Shown in pieces: positions 16,576 through 25,675 of a DNA stretch of 64,000 nucleotides. The translations under genes and the position numbers were made by a program. The stretch lies in the NCBI GenBank assembly GCA_050251775.1, contig JBFWMD010000001.1, positions 62,001 to 126,000 on the forward strand, given 5' to 3'. The notes under the pieces are model-generated. The model saw only the letters and a list, made by a program, of their open reading frames with translations, was not told the origin of the DNA and searched no databases. Positions within the stretch are counted from its first letter, which is position 1. Every line of letters begins with the position of its first letter. The stretch comes from Paucidesulfovibrio sp050251775 (GTDB lineage Bacteria; Desulfobacterota; Desulfovibrionia; Desulfovibrionales; Desulfovibrionaceae).

Positions 16576-17862
16576 ATGCAGCAGAGTCAAGGCTTCAGCA
16601 TGCGGGTGTTCATCACCCTGTTCTTTGCCGGTATGGCCTACGCCATCACCTATGCCGTCCCCTTCGTGCAGTACGTGTTCTACGACAGCACCCTCAAGGC
16701 GCTGGGCGCCACCAACGCCCAGCTCGGCACGCTGATCGCCATCTTCGGCATCGGCAACATTGCGGGGGCGCCCCTGGGAGGCATCCTTTCGGATAAGTAT
16801 AACCATAAAACCATGTATATTCTTGGTCTCGCGGGTACGTCCGTACTGTCCATCCTGTTGGCCTACAACCTGAATTATCCCTTTGCCGTGGCTGCTTTCT
16901 TCGGCTTCGCCATTTCCGGGCTGTTCCTGCTTTTCCCGGCGCACATCAAGGTGGTCCGCCTGCTGGTGGATGAAACCCGCCAGGGCAAGGCGTTCGGTTG
17001 GGCTGAATCCTTTGCGGGCATCGGCAGCGTGATCATCAACGCCGGCGCCATGTGGATCTTCGGCAGCTATGTGAACGATGTCTACGGATTCAAGGCTGTT
17101 TTGATCTTCTTCGGCGTCTGCGGCTTGCTGTGTTCCGTCATTCTCTACTTCCTGGTGGACAGCCCGGCCAAGGCCATGTCCCGCCGCAGCAGCGCGGAAC
17201 AGGAGGAGAACAAGAACAAGGCCCGCATCACCCTGAAGGACTTCCTCATCGTGTTGAGTTGCCCCGGAACCTGGTTTGCCGGCATCGCTGTTTTCGCGAC
17301 GTACACGCTGTACTGCTCAATCTCCTACTTCACGCCGTACTTCACCAACGTGCTCGGCGTGACCGTGGCGTTCTCGGGCTGGCTGGCCATCCTGCGCCAG
17401 TACGTGATCCGCTTTGGTTTCAGCCCCCTGGGCGGCTTCCTGGGTGACAAGTTCAACTCCGTGACCAAGGTGTTGCTGGTCAGCTGGTCGTGCGCCATCG
17501 GCATCCTGCTGGTTATCCTGTTCCTTCCGGAAGGAACCCCCATTGCCATGGCCATTGCTCTGATGCTGCTGATGAGCATCGTGACCTTCTCGGCTCGCGG
17601 AGCCATGTTCGCGGTTCCCTCCGAAGTCAAGATCCCGGTCAAGTATGCCGCCATCACCGCAGGCATTGTCTGCGCCATTGGTTACTGCCCGGACCTGTTC
17701 ATCTTCATTCTCTTTGGTAATTGGATCGATACTTATGGCAACGATGCTTACAACATGATCTTCATCTACAACATAGTTGTTTGCAGCATCGGTGTCATTA
17801 GCGCGCTGTTGACTTTCCGCTACAAGAAGATGCTTGCGGAGAAGATACAAGCAGCTGCATAA
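16576..17862 (+). CDS. MFS transporter
   Basis: Major facilitator of 428 residues with about 12 hydrophobic helices. It has the MFS loop 2-3 signature (GGILSDKYNHKTMYILG, about residues 72-88), a charged central loop (AKAMSRRSSAEQEENKNK) and an equivalent GGFLGDKF motif in the second half. ATG after a GGAG site. As the second carrier of the cluster it might take up the substrate or export the carboxylic acid made by Buk; the sequence does not say which. It lies 43 bases after ptb and 47 bases before the ferredoxin gene. Confidence 0.88.
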   Translation: MQQSQGFSMRVFITLFFAGMAYAITYAVPFVQYVFYDSTLKALGATNAQLGTLIAIFGIGNIAGAPLGGILSDKYNHKTMYILGLAGTSVLSILLAYNLNYPFAVAAFFGFAISGLFLLFPAHIKVVRLLVDETRQGKAFGWAESFAGIGSVIINAGAMWIFGSYVNDVYGFKAVLIFFGVCGLLCSVILYFLVDSPAKAMSRRSSAEQEENKNKARITLKDFLIVLSCPGTWFAGIAVFATYTLYCSISYFTPYFTNVLGVTVAFSGWLAILRQYVIRFGFSPLGGFLGDKFNSVTKVLLVSWSCAIGILLVILFLPEGTPIAMAIALMLLMSIVTFSARGAMFAVPSEVKIPVKYAAITAGIVCAIGYCPDLFIFILFGNWIDTYGNDAYNMIFIYNIVVCSIGVISALLTFRYKKMLAEKIQAAA

Positions 17863-17909
17863 GGTTTTGCATCTCTATTGATGCAACAAATGAAAACGGT
17901 GAGGCAAAA

Positions 17910-18134
17910 ATGGAAGGAATGATCGTTAAAAAAGAAAGATGCAAGCAATGTGGTTTGTGCGTGGCGAATTGTCCCAACGATGCGATCAGCTTTTCATGTG
18001 AATTCAACGATGCTGGGTACTGCTTTGCCATTGTTGATGATGAAAAGTGCATCCGGTGCGGCATCTGCTACACCATGTGCCCGGACGGGGTCTACGAGAT
18101 CATCGGGCAGGAAAAAGCTGCGGGAGGTCGATGA
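17910..18134 (+). CDS. vorD: 2[4Fe-4S] ferredoxin, delta subunit of the oxidoreductase
   Basis: Protein of 74 residues with two complete CxxCxxCxxxC(P) clusters (CKQCGLCVANCP at about 11-22 and CIRCGICYTMCP at about 49-60). Order and size match the delta subunit of four-subunit 2-oxoacid:ferredoxin oxidoreductases, which carries electrons from the beta-subunit cluster to free ferredoxin. Its stop lies one base before the ATG of the alpha subunit gene. Confidence 0.92.
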   Translation: MEGMIVKKERCKQCGLCVANCPNDAISFSCEFNDAGYCFAIVDDEKCIRCGICYTMCPDGVYEIIGQEKAAGGR

Positions 18135-18135
18135 C

Positions 18136-19197
18136 ATGGGTGACATGATCAAAGGCAACATCGCCATCGCCGAGGCCGCGGTCCGGGCCGGAGTCCAGCT
18201 CTATGCCGGATACCCCATCACGCCCTCGACCGAGATCATGGAGTACCTGGCAGGGCGTCTGCCCGAGTTGGGCCGCGCCTTCATCCAGGCGGAAAGCGAG
18301 TTGGCGGGCATCAACATGGTCATGGGCGCGGCCGCGTGCGGCTTCCGCGCGCTGACAGCCTCGTCCGGACCCGGCATCAGCCTGAAGCAGGAGGGCATCT
18401 CCTGCATTTCCGACGAGGAACTGGCCTGCGTGGTCATCAACGTGGTCCGCTACGGCAACGGCCTGGGAACGCTGTACTCCGCCCAGTGCGACTACTTCCG
18501 GGAGACCCGTGGCGGCGGCAACGGCGACTATCGCTGCATTGTGCTCAGCCCCTCCAGCATTCAGGAAGCCGTCGATCTCATGGCCACGGCTTTCGAACTG
18601 GCCGAGAAGTACCGCATCGTCACGGTGTTCATGACCGAGGGCGCCCTGGGCCAGATGATGGAGCCGTGCGATCTGCCGGACTTCATCGAGCCGAAGGTGC
18701 ATCCCTGGGCTCTGGACGGCCATTACACCTACAAGAAGATCGGCATCTTCGACCGCAACTCCATGAAGGAAGCCGTGGCGTTGAACGAGAAGCACGCCCG
18801 GATCAAAGCCGCGGAGCAGCGCTGGGAATCCGGCGACGTGGCCGACGCGGACTACGTCTTTGTGGCCTACGGCCTTCCCGGCCGCTCCGTAAAGGGCGCG
18901 GTCAAGGAACTGCGCGCCGAGGGCCACAAGGTCGGCTTCATCCGGCCCATCACCACCTGGCCCTTCCCGGAAAAGGCCTTTGCCGAGGTCAATCCGGAGG
19001 TCAAGGGCTTCATCTCCGTGGAAGCCAACGCCACGGGCCAGCTCATCGACGACGTGGCCCTGACCGCCAAGAAGGTCTTCCGGGACAGGAACGTGCCCAC
19101 CTGGTGTCTGCCTTGCGTGTATGGCGTGCCGTCCATCAAGTTCACCAAGGATGGGCTGCGGGGCATCATCAACGGCGAGATCAAGGAGGCCTACTAA
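18136..19197 (+). CDS. vorB: 2-oxoacid:ferredoxin oxidoreductase alpha subunit (VorB/KorA type)
   Basis: Protein of 353 residues. The N-terminus (MIKGNIAIAEAAVRAGVQLY, then GYPITPSTEIMEY) is the pyrimidine-binding domain signature of VorB/KorA alpha subunits, and the middle has the SSGPGISLKQEGI segment. The C-terminal domain II (from about residue 235) ends in a Rossmann-like swivel region. With the other subunits it oxidatively decarboxylates a 2-oxoacid to acyl-CoA using TPP. Branched-chain 2-oxoacids are favoured because of the Buk/Ptb partners; 2-oxoglutarate is the main alternative. Confidence 0.92.
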   Translation: MGDMIKGNIAIAEAAVRAGVQLYAGYPITPSTEIMEYLAGRLPELGRAFIQAESELAGINMVMGAAACGFRALTASSGPGISLKQEGISCISDEELACVVINVVRYGNGLGTLYSAQCDYFRETRGGGNGDYRCIVLSPSSIQEAVDLMATAFELAEKYRIVTVFMTEGALGQMMEPCDLPDFIEPKVHPWALDGHYTYKKIGIFDRNSMKEAVALNEKHARIKAAEQRWESGDVADADYVFVAYGLPGRSVKGAVKELRAEGHKVGFIRPITTWPFPEKAFAEVNPEVKGFISVEANATGQLIDDVALTAKKVFRDRNVPTWCLPCVYGVPSIKFTKDGLRGIINGEIKEAY

Positions 19198-19937
19198 TGG
19201 TCAAGACAAGGAAGGTTCCCGCGCTGATCGACAAATCCATGTCGTTCTGCCCTGGCTGCGGCCATGGCATCGTCATCCGGCTGATCGCGGAATGCCTTGA
19301 GGAACTCGGCCAGCGGGAGAACGTCATCTTCCCCATCGGAGTGGGCTGTTCGAGCCTGCTGGGCGGCGGCATGACCTGCGACCGGCTGCATTGTCCCCAT
19401 GGCCGCGCCTCGGCCGTGGCCACGGGCATGAAGCGCGTGCGTCCCGAGACCATGATCGTCGCCTACCAGGGCGACGGCGACGCCTACAGCATCGGTATCG
19501 CGGAGACGCTGAACGCGGCCTACCGCAATGAGAACATCACGGTGGTGACCATCAACAACACCAACTTTGGCATGACCGGCGGCCAGATGAGCTGGACCAC
19601 CATGCCGGGACAGGTCACGACCACGTCGCCCCTCGGGCGCGACTGCGCCGTGACGGGCAATCCGATCAAGTTCCCGGAGCTCGTGGCCAGCCAGTTCGAC
19701 GTGGCCTATGCGGCGCGGGGCACGGTGACCACGCCCAAGCATGTCAACAAGCTGAAGAAGTATATCAAGAACGGTCTTGAGGCCCAAGTGAAGGGGGAGG
19801 GCTACTCCGTCATCGAAGTGCTCTCTCCGTGTCCCACCAACTGGAATCTCAGTCCTCTGAAGGCGATGCAGCGGGTCGAGGAGGAACTGATCCCCTACTA
19901 TCCGCTCGGCGAATTCAAGACGAGGAAGGAGAATTAG
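19197..19937 (+). CDS. vorA: 2-oxoacid:ferredoxin oxidoreductase beta subunit (TPP-binding)
   Basis: Protein of 246 residues starting at an ATG that shares a base with the alpha stop (TAATG). It has CPGCGHG (about residues 18-24), the first Cys pair of its [4Fe-4S] cluster, and further cysteines at GVGCSS and MTCDRLHC. The TPP/Mg motif runs GDGDAYSIG to NNTNFGMTGGQ (about 93-125). The late SPCPTNW motif (about 213-219) gives another cluster ligand. This is the catalytic half of the oxidoreductase and should transfer electrons to VorD. Confidence 0.95.
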   Translation: MVKTRKVPALIDKSMSFCPGCGHGIVIRLIAECLEELGQRENVIFPIGVGCSSLLGGGMTCDRLHCPHGRASAVATGMKRVRPETMIVAYQGDGDAYSIGIAETLNAAYRNENITVVTINNTNFGMTGGQMSWTTMPGQVTTTSPLGRDCAVTGNPIKFPELVASQFDVAYAARGTVTTPKHVNKLKKYIKNGLEAQVKGEGYSVIEVLSPCPTNWNLSPLKAMQRVEEELIPYYPLGEFKTRKEN

Positions 19938-19938
19938 G

Positions 19939-20475
19939 ATGCGGGAGATTCTGTATGCTGGATTTGGCGGACAGGGGGTCCTGACATCCGGCCTGATCAT
20001 GGCGCAGGTGGCGATCTTCAAGGGACAGAACGCAACGTGGATCCCCTCGTACGGCTCGGCCATGCGTGGCGGCACAGCGAACTGCACCGTGAAGTACGGC
20101 ATGGAACCCATCTACAATCCCGCCCAGGAAGAGCCCGACCTGCTGCTGGCCATGAACGCCCCCTCGTTCCAGGCTTTTGTGGGCATCGTCAAACCGGGCG
20201 GCATTGTTCTGGTCAACAGCGATATCGTGACCTGCGATCTGAATGTGCGTGACGACGTGACCATTCATAAGGTCGCCTGTTCCACGCTGGCCCAGGAAAT
20301 CGGCCAGCCCCGGAACGCCAACGTCATCATGGCCGCCGCCATCATCAAGCTGGCCAATGATTTCAGCATGGACGACGGCATCCAGGGCATGAACGACATG
20401 TTCCGGAAAAAGGGAAAACAGAAATTCGAAAGCGGCAACGTCAAGTCTTTCGAATGCGGATATAACGCGGTCTAG
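19939..20475 (+). CDS. vorC: 2-oxoacid:ferredoxin oxidoreductase gamma subunit
   Basis: Protein of 178 residues of the pyruvate/ketoisovalerate oxidoreductase catalytic (gamma) family. It opens with EILYAGFGGQGVLTSGLIM (about residues 3-21), continues with the PSYGSAMRGGTAN segment, and has a hydrophobic strand ending in LVNSD. It binds CoA in characterised relatives. It starts one base after the beta-subunit stop and is the last gene before a strong hairpin. Confidence 0.94.
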   Translation: MREILYAGFGGQGVLTSGLIMAQVAIFKGQNATWIPSYGSAMRGGTANCTVKYGMEPIYNPAQEEPDLLLAMNAPSFQAFVGIVKPGGIVLVNSDIVTCDLNVRDDVTIHKVACSTLAQEIGQPRNANVIMAAAIIKLANDFSMDDGIQGMNDMFRKKGKQKFESGNVKSFECGYNAV

Positions 20476-20484
20476 CCTCCTAAC

Positions 20485-20522
20485 GCGGACTCCCGGCGGA
20501 TGTTTTGCCTCCGGGAGTCCGC
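20485..20522 (+). terminator. Strong hairpin after vorC
   Basis: A perfect 12-bp stem (gcggactcccgg at 20485-20496 with ccgggagtccgc at 20511-20522) closes a 14-base loop right after the vorC stop. There is no T-run, so it may be an intercistronic stabilising or attenuating stem rather than a full terminator, leaving some read-through into the dehydrogenase gene. Confidence 0.6.
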
Positions 20523-20623
20523 ACCGGGTGGACTTCTCAGCGCTCATGTAACGTCAACCAAACAAAATGAATTTCGGATAATTTTCGAAAATCCTGTCCC
20601 CGGCCTGTGCCGAAGGAGTGCGT

Positions 20624-23440
20624 ATGTGTCCGTTTGATCAATTCATCGTGGATGTACGAAACGCTTTTTCCGATAGCAGAGTGCATACGGAAGAATTGCT
20701 GGTCAAAGCCTATTCCGTGGACGGCAGTCCCTTTGAACCTCGGGCCAGGGCTGTTGTCGATGTCGCATCCGCAGAGGAACTGCGCGAATTGCTCGGTTTT
20801 TCCCGGAAACACGGCGTCAGCCTGACCTTCCGGGGCGCGGGCACGGGCGTGAGCGGGCAGACCATTGCGGAAGAGGTCACGGTGCGCTTCGTGGGCGACC
20901 ACTGGAAGCGCATCGACGTGCTGGACAACGGCGCCCTTGTCCGGGCGGGCTGCTGCGTGGTGGGAGCGGACGTGAACGAGGCCCTGCGGCCCTACGGCCG
21001 GTTCATGACCTCGGACCCGTCGTCCATCGGCAGCGCCTTTATCGGGGGCATGGCTTCCACCAACGCGGCCGGGCTCAGCTGCGTGGTCGAAAAGAACATT
21101 TATCATATGATGACGGATCTGCATTTCACGCTGATGGACGGAACCAGTGTGGACACGGCCGATCCTGCCTGCGTGGCCGCGTTCCGCGAGAGCCACGCGG
21201 AAATGCTGGACGAGCTGCTTGCCCTGCGCGGGCGCATTCTGGCGAACGAGGAAATGGAATCCAAGGTTCGTCGCAAGTTTTCCATCCGCAACACTGCGGG
21301 CTACAGCCTGAACGCCTTCACGGATTATGACGATCCGGTCGAAATCCTGAAGCATCTGATCATCGGTTCCGAGGGAACCCTGGCCTTTATCCATTCCATC
21401 ACCCTGCGCACGGACAGGCTCAAGCCCCTGCGCTCCACCGCGTTCATCGGTTTCGATTCCCTGGATGTGGCCATGGGGGCCGTGCTCCGGTTGCGGGAAA
21501 AGTGTTCCCTCTACGCCGTGGAATTTCTGAATTCGGTCTCGCTCAACTCGCTGATGCAGCTCAAGGAATTTCCGGACGACCTGCGCGGCCTGGGCAGCGA
21601 CTCCTGCGCGTTGTTGCTGGAGACCAACGCGGAGACGCCGGAGCAGCTCGCAAAGTCAGTGGCCCTGATCACCGAGACCCTCGCGGACGTGGAAACCGTC
21701 AAGCCGGTGAAGTTCGAGACCGATCCCAAGGTCTGCGAGCACCTCTGGTATCTGCGTCGTGCGCTCTTCCCCATCCTGGCCGGCACGCGCGCCCCCGAGG
21801 AGTATGCCTACTCCGAGGACTATTGCGTGCCCATCGAGAACCTGCCCCGCGCGTGCAACTGTTTCGTGGAAATCCTGAACAAGTACGGGTTCACCAAGTC
21901 CGGCGTGCATGGCCACGCCCTGCACGGCAACCTCCACTTCTCCGTCCCGTTGCAGTTGAACAACCCCGAAGAGATCCGCAAGATCGCGCTGGTCATCGAC
22001 GAAGTGGCCGACATCGTCCTTTCCCTTGGCGGCGCGCTCAAGGCCGAGCACGGCACGGGCCGGGCCGTGGCCCCCTTTGTCCTTCGTGAGTGGGGCGATG
22101 ATCTCTACCAGGTCATGAAGGATCTCAAGCGCGTCATTGATCCGGCCAATCTGCTGAACCCCAATGTCATCCTCAACGACAACCCCAATTGCCATCTGGA
22201 AGGCCTGAAATACGCCGGACCGGTGGACAAGGCCATTGACACCTGCGTGGATTGCGGCTTCTGCGAATACGTCTGCCCTTCCGGAAGCGTGGGGCTTTCC
22301 TCCCGCCAGCGCATCTACACGCTGCGGACCATCGCGGGCTTGCGCCACGCCGGGAACCACGCCAAGGCCGATCTCTGGCAGAAGATTTTTGACGACAAGG
22401 GCAGGGACACGTGCGCCACGGATGGTCTGTGCTCCATGCGTTGCCCCTTGGGCCTGGATATCGCCGGGTACATGCGCAGGCTGCGTTCCGAGGCGGCCAC
22501 GGAAAAGACCCATGCCGTGGCCGGGAAAATTTGTTCCAACTTCGCCTTTGCCCAGAAGGCCGCCTCCACCATGCTGCACGTGGCTTCCGCCGCGCATAAG
22601 CTCATGGGGCACAATCTGGCGAAACGCTCCGGTTCCCTGGCAAAAGCCATCACCGGGATGCAACTGCCGGACTTTCGCGAAGTCCATCTCACGGGCAGTT
22701 CCGCGCTGCCCAAGCCCTTGCGCCGCGCGGACAAGGACACGGTGGTCTATTTCCCGTCCTGCGCCGTGCGGACCATGGGCTATACTGACGATGACAGACA
22801 CCGGAACGAGCCGGTCATGGGCATGACCATGCGTCTGCTGGAAAAGGCCGGATACAATGTGGTCATTCCGGACAAGACCAACGGCCTGTGCTGTGGCAAG
22901 GCGTTCGAGACCAAGGGCCTGTTCGAGGAAGCGGATGCCAAGGCCGCGGAATTGAACGAGGTGCTGCTCGCGGCCACGGACAACGGCGCCCTTCCCGTGC
23001 TCTGCGAGACCAGCCCATGCCTGGCCCGGATGCGCAAGACGCTGGATAAGCGTCTTGAGCTGCTCGAGCCCGTGGAATTTGTCCTGCGGTATCTTACGGA
23101 CCGGCTGCGCTTTACCTGCAAACAGCGCAAGGTCGCCCTGCACCCGACCTGCTCCATGCGCGAAATGGGCATGGTGGAGAAGTTTGTGGAAGTGGCCCGG
23201 AAGTGCGTCAGCGATGTGGTGGTTCCCAAGGGTATCTTCTGCTGCGGATTTTCGGGCGACAAGGGCTTTACCCATCCGCAGCTCAATGCCGCGGCCCTGA
23301 AGACCCTGGAAGCACAGATCAAGGAATGCTCCGAGGGTTACAGCACCTCCCGTACCTGCGAAATCGGCCTGACCCTGCACGGCAAGAAGCCGTACAGGAA
23401 TATCCTTTATCTCATCGACGAATGCACGTCCGGAAGGTGA
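20624..23440 (+). CDS. FAD-linked / Fe-S 2-hydroxyacid dehydrogenase (GlcD-GlcF fusion)
   Basis: Fused dehydrogenase of 938 residues. Residues 40-250 form a PCMH-type FAD-binding domain (SLTFRGAGTGVSGQ, then SIGSAFIGGMASTNAAG) and 270-510 the FAD-oxidase C-terminal domain, ending in KAEHGTGRAVAPF. Next come two cysteine sets for Fe-S clusters (CVDCGFCEYVCP near 540; CATDGLCSMRCP near 600) and two cysteine-rich CCG domains (near 711-770 and 840-880). This is the D-lactate / D-2-hydroxyglutarate dehydrogenase (YdiJ-like) architecture; electrons would pass to a quinone or membrane Fe-S partner. ATG 20624 follows AAGGAG. It could supply the 2-oxoacid for VorDBAC; the substrate is not known. Confidence 0.9.
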   Translation: MCPFDQFIVDVRNAFSDSRVHTEELLVKAYSVDGSPFEPRARAVVDVASAEELRELLGFSRKHGVSLTFRGAGTGVSGQTIAEEVTVRFVGDHWKRIDVLDNGALVRAGCCVVGADVNEALRPYGRFMTSDPSSIGSAFIGGMASTNAAGLSCVVEKNIYHMMTDLHFTLMDGTSVDTADPACVAAFRESHAEMLDELLALRGRILANEEMESKVRRKFSIRNTAGYSLNAFTDYDDPVEILKHLIIGSEGTLAFIHSITLRTDRLKPLRSTAFIGFDSLDVAMGAVLRLREKCSLYAVEFLNSVSLNSLMQLKEFPDDLRGLGSDSCALLLETNAETPEQLAKSVALITETLADVETVKPVKFETDPKVCEHLWYLRRALFPILAGTRAPEEYAYSEDYCVPIENLPRACNCFVEILNKYGFTKSGVHGHALHGNLHFSVPLQLNNPEEIRKIALVIDEVADIVLSLGGALKAEHGTGRAVAPFVLREWGDDLYQVMKDLKRVIDPANLLNPNVILNDNPNCHLEGLKYAGPVDKAIDTCVDCGFCEYVCPSGSVGLSSRQRIYTLRTIAGLRHAGNHAKADLWQKIFDDKGRDTCATDGLCSMRCPLGLDIAGYMRRLRSEAATEKTHAVAGKICSNFAFAQKAASTMLHVASAAHKLMGHNLAKRSGSLAKAITGMQLPDFREVHLTGSSALPKPLRRADKDTVVYFPSCAVRTMGYTDDDRHRNEPVMGMTMRLLEKAGYNVVIPDKTNGLCCGKAFETKGLFEEADAKAAELNEVLLAATDNGALPVLCETSPCLARMRKTLDKRLELLEPVEFVLRYLTDRLRFTCKQRKVALHPTCSMREMGMVEKFVEVARKCVSDVVVPKGIFCCGFSGDKGFTHPQLNAAALKTLEAQIKECSEGYSTSRTCEIGLTLHGKKPYRNILYLIDECTSGR

Positions 23441-23526
23441 GCGAGAACGTGTAACAACTTTCGGAGCCGTCTAAAAAGCGGATCTTCGTGACCTCCTGGC
23501 GGCGTCACACATGCGCCGTCGTTTCC

Positions 23527-23604
23527 CTCCCCCCCCCCTCCCCCCAATGGCACGAACCGGCCATTGGGACCACGAGACCGGCAGGCGCTCTCCTGCCGGT
23601 CTCA
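23527..23604 (+). terminator. C-tract followed by strong hairpin
   Basis: After the dehydrogenase gene there is a nearly pure C run (about 23525-23545), a small CCAATGGC/GCCATTGG inverted repeat, then a perfect 12-bp stem (gagaccggcagg at 23574-23585 with cctgccggtctc at 23592-23603) with a 6-base loop. It lies between two converging genes and is symmetrical, so it could end transcription from both sides, although only short T-runs follow. Confidence 0.55.
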
Positions 23605-23697
23605 CTTGTTGTAGAGATTGGCAGGGAGAGCGGATTCCCGGCGGGAACCAAGATGCGGGTCAGGGAACGGCTTCTTTGCACAAGGAAGGGGAGCGGG

Positions 23698-24195
23698 CTA
23701 CCGCGTGCGGTCCGGCTCACGGAGGGCGAGCAAGAAGTCGTCGTCCGGCAGCGGGTGGCCGAGCAGGCGCATGAGCACGGCGAATTCCGCGCGGTGGTGC
23801 GTGCCGTGGTTGACCATGTGCAGGAGCAGTCCGCCCAGGGGTTCGGTGTGTTTTGCGCCTTTGGTGCTGCGGTAGGAAACGGTGCGGGCGAGGTCGGTGT
23901 GGGAGATGACGAGCAGGAAGGCGGTCATGGCCTGTTGTTGCTCTTGCAGGGCGGCTTCGAGCGCGTCCAGATCCGCGAAGTCGTCCGCGCCGGGAACATG
24001 GTCCAGGGAGAGGCCTTCGCGGATGCGCAGGCCCCAGAGCCGGTCCACGCCCACGATGTGGGCCAGCAGTCCGAAGAGGCTTCCGTGGGCGCAGTCCAGG
24101 GGGCGGTGCAACAGCTCGCTTACGCCCCGTGCCGATTTGAGTTGTCGGGCCGTGGCGTCGTAGTGGTAGCCGAGGAAGAGCCGAAGTGTTTCCAT
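23698..24195 (-). CDS. DinB-family protein
   Basis: Four-helix-bundle protein of 165 residues of the DinB/YfiT-like superfamily. The metal-site pattern is visible: one His in the second helix (LLAHIVGVDRLW, about residues 43-54) and the HGTHH stretch in the last part (HMVNHGTHHRAE, about 125-136). Family members include mycothiol- and bacillithiol-dependent transferases and metal-dependent hydrolases, most uncharacterised. It is downstream of the HDAC-like gene on the same strand, 144 bases away, and may be part of that unit. Confidence 0.85.
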   Translation of the reverse strand: METLRLFLGYHYDATARQLKSARGVSELLHRPLDCAHGSLFGLLAHIVGVDRLWGLRIREGLSLDHVPGADDFADLDALEAALQEQQQAMTAFLLVISHTDLARTVSYRSTKGAKHTEPLGGLLLHMVNHGTHHRAEFAVLMRLLGHPLPDDDFLLALREPDRTR

Positions 24196-24339
24196 ACGGG
24201 CAGTCTCTCGGATTGGGTCCCGCCGCCGGCCCGAAGGTCGGATGCGCCGCAGGGTTCGTCGCTGCCGGAGCTGGTCGGAACCCGTCAGAGTTTACGGGGT
24301 TCACAAGAACGTAATTGCTACATCTTTGTCAACCTCCAG

Positions 24340-25665
24340 CTAGAATCCGTAGCGTGAATATTCCTTGTTCACGCGGTCGATGAGCTGCACGTAGCGCACA
24401 GCGCTTTTGAGCTGGGACTCCTCCACGATGGAGTGGCCGAGGTTCTGGCAGGCCGGGCAGGCTCCGAGCGGAATTTCCACGCCCAGGCAGCGCAGGGAAT
24501 CCACCTGGGACTCGATTTTGAGCAGCCCCCGGCAGTTGCCGCAGAGGTGCAGGGCCTCCTTTTGCGTCTCCTGGAACCCGCCGGTATCATAAAAGATGGA
24601 TTTGTTGCGGACCCACCAGTCGCCCTCGCGCAGGCCGTTTTTCAGGTTTTCGGGCGCTGCGGGCGGGTTGTGGTAGACGCGCGGCATCTGGCGGCAGAGT
24701 TCCTCCACGTAGGCCGTGATGCGCGAATCCTGGCGCAGGGCCTCGGGCCGGTAGTCCGGCTCGCGCACCGCGCTGTAGTCCATGCCGGCCATGGCCAGGC
24801 AGATGCCCAGGTTGACGTAGGGCAACGCGCCCTGGATGGAGTATCCGCCCTCCAGCACCGCGATGTCCGGGTTGAGCAGCGTGTTCAGCTCGGCGTAGCC
24901 CTGGGCCGAAACCTTCATGTCCGTGATGGGGTCGGTGTAGTGGTTGTCCTGGCCGGCGGAGTTGATGACCAGCTCCGGCTGGAACTCGGCCAGCAGCGGC
25001 AGGACCACCTCACGGATGACCATGAGCATGCCCTGGTCGCCCGTGCCCGGCGGCAGGGGGATGTTGATGGTCCTGCCGCGTGCGCATGGTCCTCCGGACT
25101 CGATGGGAAAGCCCGTGCCCGGAAAGAGGGTCCGGCCGTCCTGGTGCAGGGAGATGAAGAGCACGTCCGGGTCGTGCCAGTAGATGTCCTGGGTCCCGTC
25201 GCCGTGGTGGCAGTCCGTGTCCACGATGGCCAGCCGTCGCACGCCGTAGTGCTCGCGCAGCCATTCGATCATGATGGCTTCCATGTTCACGTTGCAGAAG
25301 CCGCGCGCGCCGCGCACGCACTTCATGGCGTGGTGTCCCGGGGGCCGGACCAGGGCAAAGGCGCGTTCGGCCTCTTTCTCCACCACCAGCCGGGCCGCGC
25401 GGATGGCTCCGCCCGCGGACACGAGGTGCGAACGCGTGGTCACGGCGTCCACGTCCGGGAAGCAGAAGTGGGCACGCTCCACGTCTTCGCGCGCGGCCAC
25501 GTCCGGCTTGTACTCGCGCACGCCCTCCACGTCGAAGAGGCCTTCCTCGTGGAGTTGGTCCTGGGTGTAGAGCAGCCGCTCCTCCCGTTCCGGGTGTGTC
25601 GGGGAGATGGCCCAGTCGAATGCCGGGAAAAACACCACTCCGAGACTTCGTTCCGCCTTGCGCAT
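24340..25665 (-). CDS. HDAC-superfamily deacetylase with C-terminal zinc ribbon
   Basis: Protein of 441 residues. All class I/II HDAC catalytic elements are present: the His pair in PPGHHA (about residues 108-113), the zinc ligands in DTDCHHGDGTQD (about 149-160), the Asp in SAGQDNH (about 235), and the Gly-Gly-Tyr of the oxyanion site (LEGGYS, about 268-273). Residues about 370-405 add a four-cysteine ribbon (CGNC ... CPAC), unusual for the family. Bacterial members deacetylate polyamines or other N-acetyl amides. The stop-to-start gap from the HyuA-like gene is 10 bases, so the two are almost certainly co-transcribed. Confidence 0.9.
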   Translation of the reverse strand: MRKAERSLGVVFFPAFDWAISPTHPEREERLLYTQDQLHEEGLFDVEGVREYKPDVAAREDVERAHFCFPDVDAVTTRSHLVSAGGAIRAARLVVEKEAERAFALVRPPGHHAMKCVRGARGFCNVNMEAIMIEWLREHYGVRRLAIVDTDCHHGDGTQDIYWHDPDVLFISLHQDGRTLFPGTGFPIESGGPCARGRTINIPLPPGTGDQGMLMVIREVVLPLLAEFQPELVINSAGQDNHYTDPITDMKVSAQGYAELNTLLNPDIAVLEGGYSIQGALPYVNLGICLAMAGMDYSAVREPDYRPEALRQDSRITAYVEELCRQMPRVYHNPPAAPENLKNGLREGDWWVRNKSIFYDTGGFQETQKEALHLCGNCRGLLKIESQVDSLRCLGVEIPLGACPACQNLGHSIVEESQLKSAVRYVQLIDRVNKEYSRYGF

Positions 25666-25675
25666 GGCCTGTCCT

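Noticed and set aside
21656..23380. 574-codon minus-strand frame opposite the FAD/Fe-S dehydrogenase
   Set aside because: Shadow of a gene with intact Fe-S and CCG motifs.
23525..23545. Long C run as a phase-variable tract
   Set aside because: It lies in a non-coding gap between convergent genes, not in a coding region or promoter, so no switching role can be supported.
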